Assembly (NCBI GenBank): GCA_964582375.1
Contig: CAZORL010000001.1
Location: 90,939 to 154,938 of the forward strand
Source of the DNA: CAKSQF01 sp964582375
GTDB taxonomy: Bacteria; Bacillota; Clostridia; Oscillospirales; CAG-272
Length of the DNA stretch: 64,000 nt
Direction of reading: 5' to 3'
Shown here: in pieces, positions 58,337-64,000 of the stretch
Layout: every line of letters starts with the position of its first letter
Numbering within the stretch: position 1 is the first letter of the stretch
Made by a program: the position numbers and the translations under genes
Notes under the pieces: generated by a model
Told to the model about the DNA's origin: nothing
The model's database searches: none
Seen by the model: the letters and a program-made list of their open reading frames with translations, nothing else

Positions 58337-59407
58337 ATGTCAACAGAAAACAACATCTCGGACATCCTTGCGGCTTATGGCATCGAAAGCGATGTTGCTC
58401 CCTTCGGAAACGGTCACATCAACGACACATATGTCGTAAACGATTTTGTCGTTCAGAGAATAAACACGACCGTGTTTGCAAATTACAAAGGACTCATGAA
58501 CAATATCGAGCGTGTGACCGAGTACTTGAAGAAAAAGATTGCCGCCGCAGGAGGAGATCCCGAAAGAGAGACACTTACCATCGTAAAGACAAAGTGCGGC
58601 AAACCTTATGTCGAGACCGATCTCGGCGTTTTCAGAGTTTATAAGCTCGTAAAGGACGCAACAAGCTACGATACCGTCACCCCCGAGCTCTTTTACGAGG
58701 CGGGTAAGGGATTCGGTCGTTTCCAGACCATGCTTTCGGATTTCCCGTCCGAAGAGCTTGTCGAGACCATACCGAATTTCCATAACACAAGATCACGCTT
58801 TGAGGCGTTCAAGGCGGCTCTTGCGGCAGATCCTCTCGGCAGAGCGGCAGATGTTTCAAGCGAGATCGCGTTCGTGCTTGAGAGAGAAAAGGATGTCGAT
58901 GTCGTCACAGATGCTATCGAAAAGGGAATACTTCCGCTTCGTGTTACACATAACGATACAAAGCTCAACAATGTTTTGATCGACGACGATACCGGCAAGG
59001 CAATATGTGTTATCGATCTCGATACCATAATGCCCGGTTCACTGCTTTACGATTACGGCGACGCCCTCAGATTCGGTGCTGCCACCGCCGCAGAGGATGA
59101 AAAGGATCTTACCAAGGTCGGGTTTGACCTTGAAAGATTCGAGGCATTTACCAAAGGCTTTGTCGAGGGCATCGAGGGAAGCTGTACCAAGGAGGAGACC
59201 GAGCTGTTCCCGTTCTCGGTAAAGCTGATGACCCTCGAGTGCGGCATAAGATTTCTCACCGACCACCTGCTCGGCGATACATATTTCAAGATCGCAAGAG
59301 AGGGACACAATCTCGATCGTGCTCGTACACAGTTCAAGATCGTCTCCGAGGTCGAGCGTCTTGACGCTCAAATGAAGGCGATCGTCAAAAAAGTGGTCGG
59401 AAATTAA
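58337..59407 (+). CDS. Aminoglycoside phosphotransferase-fold sugar kinase (NahK-like)
   Basis: A 356-residue kinase of the APH/choline-kinase fold. The catalytic motif is THNDTKLNNVLIDDDTGKAI (about 211-230), with the metal-binding IDLDTIMPGSLLYDYGDALR near 233-252. The FGNGHINDTYVV segment near residue 22 is close to the nucleotide loop of N-acetylhexosamine 1-kinase (NahK), an enzyme of glycan salvage in gut bacteria. The substrate is inferred only from this. It lies 74 bases upstream of a GH43 lipoprotein gene on the same strand. Confidence 0.8.
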   Translation: MSTENNISDILAAYGIESDVAPFGNGHINDTYVVNDFVVQRINTTVFANYKGLMNNIERVTEYLKKKIAAAGGDPERETLTIVKTKCGKPYVETDLGVFRVYKLVKDATSYDTVTPELFYEAGKGFGRFQTMLSDFPSEELVETIPNFHNTRSRFEAFKAALAADPLGRAADVSSEIAFVLEREKDVDVVTDAIEKGILPLRVTHNDTKLNNVLIDDDTGKAICVIDLDTIMPGSLLYDYGDALRFGAATAAEDEKDLTKVGFDLERFEAFTKGFVEGIEGSCTKEETELFPFSVKLMTLECGIRFLTDHLLGDTYFKIAREGHNLDRARTQFKIVSEVERLDAQMKAIVKKVVGN

Positions 59408-59481
59408 ACAAAAGACGAACCTTTTCGGGTGATGACCCGAAAAAACAAAAAACAAAAAGTCAAGAAAGGTTGATCAAAGCC

Positions 59482-60954
59482 ATGGCAATAAAAAGCAGAA
59501 AACTTATATCGGTTTTGTCCGTCCTTGCATCGGCAATTCTTACACTCTCGGCGCTTTCGGGATGCTCGGGTGATAATAAAGACGGCAGCATAACGACCGA
59601 CGCGGGTACGCAAAAGAGCGAACCCATCACCATCGTTTCGAACAAAGAGACAGAGTACAAGATCGTGAGAGCGACGAGCGGATCGTCGGCATATACCAAG
59701 ATCTACAGTGGTTTTAGGGGAGATCTGTTCGACGCTGTCGGAAAAGTGCCCGAATTTAAGAGCGACAGCGAAGATCCCACCGAATGCGAGATAATTCTCG
59801 GCAAAACCAACAGAGCTCTGTCCGAGACAGCATACGCGAGCCTTTCCAAAAATCAGTTCAGCTTTTCGGCATCCGGAAAGACCATCGCGATATCCGCATA
59901 TGATCCCGACTGTATGAAGATCGCTCTCGATAAATTTATCGAGCTTTTTGTAAAGGACGGCAATCTCGTGGTCGATACTACGGATTTCCCCCGCACATTT
60001 AACTGCAAAGACGAAATAACCACCGTCAAATACAGTAATACCGAGTCTCGACCCGGCAACGACCCCTATATAATCAAGCACGACGGCTACTACTATTACT
60101 GTTGGAGCGACGGCGGCGTCAAGGTCGCAAAATTCGAAAATCTTGAGGACGTTTCTTACACGGGCGGCAGTCAGGTTTTCTCTGCCGGCTCTTTCCAGGC
60201 GGTATGGGCACCCGAACTTCACTATGTGGACGGCGAATGGTACATCTATGTCGCAATGCAGGATAATTCGGGCGATAACGCCGATCACCGTATGTACTGC
60301 CTTAAGGGCACATCGCAAGACCCGACAAGACCCTTTAAGCTTGTCGGTAAGGTGACCGATCCCACCGACAAGTGGGCGATCGACGGCACCGTGTTCAAAT
60401 ACAACGGCGAGCTTTACACCGTCTGGTCAGGCTGGGAAGGCAATGTCGATGTCGCACAGTACCTTTATATTGCCCATATGAGCAATCCTTGGACGATCGA
60501 CAGCGAAAGAGTTCTGATATCAAAGCCCGACAGCTGGGATTATAAGACGAAATCTCCTTGCGTCAACGAAGGTCCTTGCCCGCTGAATCTTAACGGAAAA
60601 CAGTATATACTTTTCTCGGGTAACGGCAGCTGGACAGACGATTACTGCATCGGATATCTGGCTCTTGAAGGCGACGATCCGCTCGATCCCGATTCATGGG
60701 TAAAATCGGATGAGCCTATTCTGAAGGTCAGCTACAAGACCTCAGGACCGGGTCACTGCTCTGTTTTTGAGGCGGATGACGGCAATTGGTGGATGGCATA
60801 TCACGCAAATCTCACCCCCGGATCGGGATGGTCGGGAAGATCTTACCGCATTCAGCCGCTTGAGATCGAGAACGATAAGCCTGCCGTTATGATAGGAGAG
60901 CTGACAGTTGATATCCCGCACGTCAAAAAGATATTTGACTGCGAGGTCAAATAA
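59482..60954 (+). CDS. GH43-family glycoside hydrolase lipoprotein
   Basis: A 490-residue secreted lipoprotein (lipobox LSALSGC, Cys28). Residues about 55-170 form a GH20b-like alpha/beta domain (ECEIILGKTNRALSE, then AISAYDPDCMKIALDKFIEL) often found before GH catalytic domains. The five-bladed propeller (about 185-490) has the three GH43 acids: GNDPYIIKHDGYYYY (base), KWAIDGTVFKYNGELYTVW (pKa Asp) and NEGPCPLNLNGKQYILFSG (acid Glu). Arabinofuranosidase or xylosidase activity is likely. AAAGG precedes ATG 59482 by about 12 bases. Between this gene and the kinase, 59422-59443 folds into a 9-bp hairpin without a T run. Confidence 0.88.
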   Translation: MAIKSRKLISVLSVLASAILTLSALSGCSGDNKDGSITTDAGTQKSEPITIVSNKETEYKIVRATSGSSAYTKIYSGFRGDLFDAVGKVPEFKSDSEDPTECEIILGKTNRALSETAYASLSKNQFSFSASGKTIAISAYDPDCMKIALDKFIELFVKDGNLVVDTTDFPRTFNCKDEITTVKYSNTESRPGNDPYIIKHDGYYYYCWSDGGVKVAKFENLEDVSYTGGSQVFSAGSFQAVWAPELHYVDGEWYIYVAMQDNSGDNADHRMYCLKGTSQDPTRPFKLVGKVTDPTDKWAIDGTVFKYNGELYTVWSGWEGNVDVAQYLYIAHMSNPWTIDSERVLISKPDSWDYKTKSPCVNEGPCPLNLNGKQYILFSGNGSWTDDYCIGYLALEGDDPLDPDSWVKSDEPILKVSYKTSGPGHCSVFEADDGNWWMAYHANLTPGSGWSGRSYRIQPLEIENDKPAVMIGELTVDIPHVKKIFDCEVK

Positions 60955-60971
60955 GTTAATCGGATAACAAA

Positions 60972-61421
60972 ATGAACACACAGATAAAAGTCAAAATAAA
61001 AAAGCTCTCCGAGACCGCACACCTTCCGACCTACGGATCAAAGGGTGCGGCGGGGGCTGATCTTTACGCTCTCACCGATGAAGATATAACGATCAAACCC
61101 GGTCAGACGGTCATGATCCACACGGGTGTCGCACTTGAAATTCCCGTTGGATATGTCGGACTTGTTTTTGCTCGAAGTGGACTTGCCTCAAAACGAGGAC
61201 TTGCACCGGCAAACAAGGTCGGCGTGATCGACAGCGATTACCGCGGCGAGATAATGGTCGCACTTCATAATCACTCGGATATGTCGCAAACGCTGACATC
61301 GGGCGAGCGTGTCGCACAGATCGCCGTGATGCCTTGCCCTCAAGCAATGTTCGAGATCGTTGACGCTCTTGATGATACCGATCGCGGAGAAGGCGGATTT
61401 GGCTCTACGGGCAGATCTTAG
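60972..61421 (+). CDS. dut: dUTP diphosphatase
   Basis: Trimeric dUTPase of 149 residues, full family length. The five motifs are present in order: GAAGADLYA (about 25-33), PVGYVGLVFARSGLASKRGL (about 58-77), NKVGVIDSDYRGEIMVALHN (81-100), GERVAQIAVMP (about 112-122) and RGEGGFGSTGRS at the C-terminus. It is 17 bases downstream of the GH43 gene; no ribosome site is strong, though a weak GGATAA lies upstream. It starts the dut-pepT-M42 peptidase string. Confidence 0.96.
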   Translation: MNTQIKVKIKKLSETAHLPTYGSKGAAGADLYALTDEDITIKPGQTVMIHTGVALEIPVGYVGLVFARSGLASKRGLAPANKVGVIDSDYRGEIMVALHNHSDMSQTLTSGERVAQIAVMPCPQAMFEIVDALDDTDRGEGGFGSTGRS

Positions 61422-61461
61422 TCCGAAACGATAATAAACATTAAACCCAAGGAGATTTTCC

Positions 61462-62700
61462 GTGGAAGCAGTTGAAAGATTTTTAAGATATGTAAAGATA
61501 AACACAAGATCGGATGAGGAAAGCGACAGCACACCATCGTCCGACAATGTCTTCGCTCTTGCCGAGGTCCTGAAAAACGAACTTTCAAAGCTGGGCGTAT
61601 CCGATGTTGACCTCGACAGATCAGGTGGGGTCGTGTATGCCAAGATCCCCGCGACCGATGGGTATGAATCAAAGAAGAAGATAGGATTTGTCGCACATAT
61701 GGACACTTCGCCCGACTTTTCGGGCGAGAATGTCTCGCCGCAGATCCATGAAAACTATGACGGCGGCGATGTGGTGCTCGGTGATAGCGGACGTGTGCTG
61801 AGAGTCTCCGATTTTCCGCATCTTGCCGATCTTCGCGGCAGAACGCTTATCACCACGGACGGAACGACCCTGCTCGGTGCCGACGATAAGGCAGGCGTTG
61901 CGGCTGTAATGACGATGGTCGAGAGAGTGCTTGCCGAAAATATTCCGCACGGTCAGATATCGGTAGCCTTTACTCCCGATGAGGAGGTTGGCAGAGGTAC
62001 CGAGAACTTCGATCTTGAAAAATTCGACGCGGACTTTGCCTATACCGTTGACGGAGACGATGAGGGCGAGATAGTGTATGAGAACTTCAATGCCGCCTCT
62101 GCCGATATTATCGCGTCGGGATTTAATGTTCACCCCGGCTCTGCCAAGGATACGATGGTGAATGCCGCACTCGTGCTTGTTGAACTTAATTCGATGCTCC
62201 CGTTGGCGGACACCCCGAGGAACACAGAGGGCTATGAGGGATTTTATCATCTGACGTCCATCTCGGGGGATGTCGAGCACGCCGAGTCGCATTATATAAT
62301 CCGCGACCACTCGAGAGAGTGTTTCGAGGCTCGAAAGAGAACGATCACCCACGCAGTGGATATACTTAATGAAAAATACGGCAAGGGTACGCTTTCGCTA
62401 AAGCTTACAGATTCGTACGGCAATATGCGCGATAAGATCGAGCCGTATATGGAGGTCGTCGATCGCGCAAAAGAAGCAATAAGATCGATCGGACTTGAGC
62501 CGAAATCACCGCCTATCAGAGGCGGTACCGACGGAGCAAGACTTTCGGCACTCGGACTTCCGTGCCCCAATCTCGGAACGGGCGGTCACGCATTCCACGG
62601 CCCTTATGAGCATATAACCGTCGAGGGCTTGGATCTTGCTGCCGATATAATCATCGGCATCGTCAAAGCATTTGCTGAACATGGAGAAAAGAATGGATAA
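61462..62700 (+). CDS. pepT: Peptidase T (tripeptidase)
   Basis: Zinc M20 aminopeptidase of 412 residues releasing the N-terminal residue of tripeptides. Metal site residues are visible in FVAHMDTSPDF (about 76-86), LLGADDKAGVAAVMTM (about 136-151), FTPDEEVGRGTENFD (Glu pair, about 173-187), and GGTDGARLSALGLPCPNLGT (about 354-373). The GTG start at 61462 follows AAGGAG with a 7-base spacer. It overlaps the M42 peptidase start by 8 bases. Confidence 0.95.
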   Translation: MEAVERFLRYVKINTRSDEESDSTPSSDNVFALAEVLKNELSKLGVSDVDLDRSGGVVYAKIPATDGYESKKKIGFVAHMDTSPDFSGENVSPQIHENYDGGDVVLGDSGRVLRVSDFPHLADLRGRTLITTDGTTLLGADDKAGVAAVMTMVERVLAENIPHGQISVAFTPDEEVGRGTENFDLEKFDADFAYTVDGDDEGEIVYENFNAASADIIASGFNVHPGSAKDTMVNAALVLVELNSMLPLADTPRNTEGYEGFYHLTSISGDVEHAESHYIIRDHSRECFEARKRTITHAVDILNEKYGKGTLSLKLTDSYGNMRDKIEPYMEVVDRAKEAIRSIGLEPKSPPIRGGTDGARLSALGLPCPNLGTGGHAFHGPYEHITVEGLDLAADIIIGIVKAFAEHGEKNG

Positions 62701-63745
62701 CATTGAAGTGAATTTTAAGGATTATTCGGATTTTATTTTGAAAAAGCTTTGCGAGATACTTGCCATCGATAGCCCTACGGGATATACCGATAAAGCCGCC
62801 GCTTATGTCAAGAACGAATATGAGCTGCTCGGATTTAACGCAAAACTCACAAATAAGGGCGGTGTGCTCGTTGATCTCGGCGGGGCTGATGCCGAAAACG
62901 GACTTTTGATCGAGACGCATATGGATACTCTCGGTGCGATGGTCGCCGAGATAAAGAGCAACGGCAGACTCAGAGTGACGCCACTCGGAGGAATGAATGC
63001 AAACAACGCCGAGGGTGAAAATGTCAGAGTCTATACCAGATGGGGAAGGGCGTATGACGGAACACTTCAGCTCGTTAATCCCTCCATTCATGTCAACGGC
63101 ACATACAATTCTACCTCACGAAGCTTCGATACTACCGAGGTCGTTTTGGACGAGATAGCATCGTCTGCAAACGATGTGGCCGAGCTTGCAATATCGGTCG
63201 GCGATATCGTTTGCTTTGACCCCAGGACAAAGATCACACCCAGCGGATACATCAAGAGCAGATTTCTCGATGACAAACTCTCGGTGGCGATCGTTCTCGG
63301 TTTCGCAAAATGTCTTGCCGATCACGATCTCACCCCAAACAGACGTATCTACGTTCATGTGACCGCTTACGAGGAGGTCGGACACGGCGGATCTGCATCG
63401 GTTCCGAGCGGTGTGACCGAGGCACTTTCTGTTGATATGGGATGCGTCGGCGTCGGACTTAACTGCACCGAGCGTCAGACCTCGATCTGCGTTAAGGACA
63501 GCGGCGGACCTTATGATTACTCAATGGTCACAAGACTTGTTAAGGCTGCCGAAAAAATGAGTGCCGATTACGCACTTGACGTCTACCCATATTACGGCTC
63601 GGATGTTGAGGCAACACTGCGCGCCGGCTATGATGTTCGCCACGCCCTCATCGGTGCGGGCGTTTATGCGTCCCACGGATACGAACGCAGCCATATCGAT
63701 GGCGCGGTAAATACGCTCAAAACTCTCGTAGGATTTGTTTTCTGA
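62693..63745 (+). CDS. M42-family aminopeptidase
   Basis: Metallo-aminopeptidase of 350 residues related to the TET/PepA (YsdC/FrvX) enzymes. Metal ligands are visible: LIETHMDTLGAM (His, Asp), SRFLDDKLSVAI (about 183-194), AYEEVGHGG (Glu pair), SVDMGCVG and ASHGYERSH (last His). ATG 62693, within the pepT stop and 6 bases after GGAG, fits best; upstream alternatives lack a ribosome site. Together with PepT it suggests peptide scavenging. Confidence 0.92.
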   Translation: MDNIEVNFKDYSDFILKKLCEILAIDSPTGYTDKAAAYVKNEYELLGFNAKLTNKGGVLVDLGGADAENGLLIETHMDTLGAMVAEIKSNGRLRVTPLGGMNANNAEGENVRVYTRWGRAYDGTLQLVNPSIHVNGTYNSTSRSFDTTEVVLDEIASSANDVAELAISVGDIVCFDPRTKITPSGYIKSRFLDDKLSVAIVLGFAKCLADHDLTPNRRIYVHVTAYEEVGHGGSASVPSGVTEALSVDMGCVGVGLNCTERQTSICVKDSGGPYDYSMVTRLVKAAEKMSADYALDVYPYYGSDVEATLRAGYDVRHALIGAGVYASHGYERSHIDGAVNTLKTLVGFVF

Positions 63746-64000
63746 CTTGATTTTCAAGTTGCAATAGCTCCCAAAAACGTAACAAACTGCACCGGAACGG
63801 CGATGGCTCACGGAGAGCCATCGCCGCACTGCGTGAGAGCGGTGCATCCGGTCGATTGTCGGTCAAAAAGCTCATCCGAGGTGACTGTTCCGACTTCTTT
63901 TTACAATCTGTGAACAAAAAACAAGGAACCCCCAAAAAGGGTGTCTGCACAAGTCCGTTAAAAACGGACGACATTGAAAAAAGAACCTCCTATGGTATAA
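63746..64000. other. Non-coding right edge with strong inverted repeats, possibly an interspersed repeat or structured RNA
   Basis: No convincing gene is seen. A 12-bp hairpin (CGGCGATGGCTC / GAGCCATCGCCG, 63798-63826) is nested within a second helix (TGCACCG 63788-63794 with CGGTGCA 63840-63846), and a smaller hairpin lies near 63954-63969. An 85-codon minus-strand frame exists here but has the look of a repeat-derived spurious ORF. The element may continue past the window edge. Confidence 0.35.

Noticed and set aside
59422..59443. Hairpin between the NahK-like kinase and GH43 genes considered as a terminator
   Set aside because: There is no T run on the plus strand after the stem; it may stabilise mRNA or be neutral, but it does not look like an intrinsic terminator.
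63717..63974. 85-codon minus-strand ORF at the right edge
   Set aside because: Starts without a ribosome site, overlaps the end of the M42 peptidase gene and falls on strong inverted repeats; it looks like a spurious ORF on a repeat or RNA element.

Overview
The window reads as a chromosomal stretch of a low-to-mid-GC Firmicute of class Clostridia, most likely a gut Oscillospirales/Ruminococcaceae-type lineage. The main pointers are a fused IspH-ribosomal S1 protein in a cmk-plsC-ispH/rpsA operon, a giant 2-hydroxyacyl-CoA dehydratase activator fusion, a DUF5685 gene, a YtvI-like AI-2E permease, a compact ClpC-like ATPase, a cobalamin-dependent MetH without the AdoMet reactivation domain, and strong AGGAGG-type ribosome sites with TTGACA-N17-TATAAT promoters. 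No rRNA, phage, insertion sequence or CRISPR array was found. The only tRNA seen is tRNA-Val(GAC).

Layout. 1-7483 (minus): ruvCAB, an RlmI-like methyltransferase, the energising part of an ECF vitamin transporter (ecfA1, ecfA2, ecfT) and truA, which runs off the left edge. 6650-12561 (minus): proB-proA-proC preceded by a large secreted Cys/His-hydrolase-like protein with SH3, Ig-like and InlB repeats. 12734-13428: an XRE regulator, two possible tiny ORFs and a terminator. 13447-16666 (minus): a phosphate transporter (PiT), its DUF47 partner, the beta subunit of a sodium-pumping decarboxylase and a 44-residue OadG-like subunit, all behind a strong promoter and a riboswitch-like leader. 16818-22074 (minus): gpmI and a heterodimeric ABC exporter. 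22173-26733 (minus): flavoprotein, cmk, plsC, ispH-S1. 26900-31207: AI-2E permease, serine dehydratase, ABC-F protein. 31388-36600 (minus): a frame-disrupted small gene, the 1440-residue dehydratase activator, a truncated plsY, a response-regulator remnant and tRNA-Val. 36806-40547 (plus): metF, metH, a PAP2 phosphatase. 40644-42808 (plus): two CobW-type GTPases, one carrying three His/Asp/Cys repeats, the other fused to a YcgQ/DUF1980-like domain. 42877-50340 (minus): cardiolipin synthase, ClpC-like ATPase, a three-gene peptidoglycan-binding operon, GAPDH. 50613-57073: PAS/kinase-like orphan, manA, a DUF5685 / J-domain / membrane-protein operon, pncB, acpP. 57124-63745: F5/8C-like lipoprotein, sugar kinase, GH43 lipoprotein, dUTPase, PepT and an M42 peptidase. 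The last 255 bases are non-coding and strongly folded.

The most interesting points are: (i) the two-GTPase metal module with a His-rich metal sink; (ii) a riboswitch-like leader (yybP-ykoY-like) in front of the PiT/DUF47/decarboxylase operon, an unusual cargo for that class; (iii) a hairpin that both looks like a terminator and sequesters the ribosome site of the ClpC-like gene; (iv) the DUF5685/J-domain/membrane protein operon; and (v) a decayed junction beside tRNA-Val with remnants of two unrelated genes. Start sites were moved from the longest ORF to the codon behind the best ribosome site wherever the sequence supported it.
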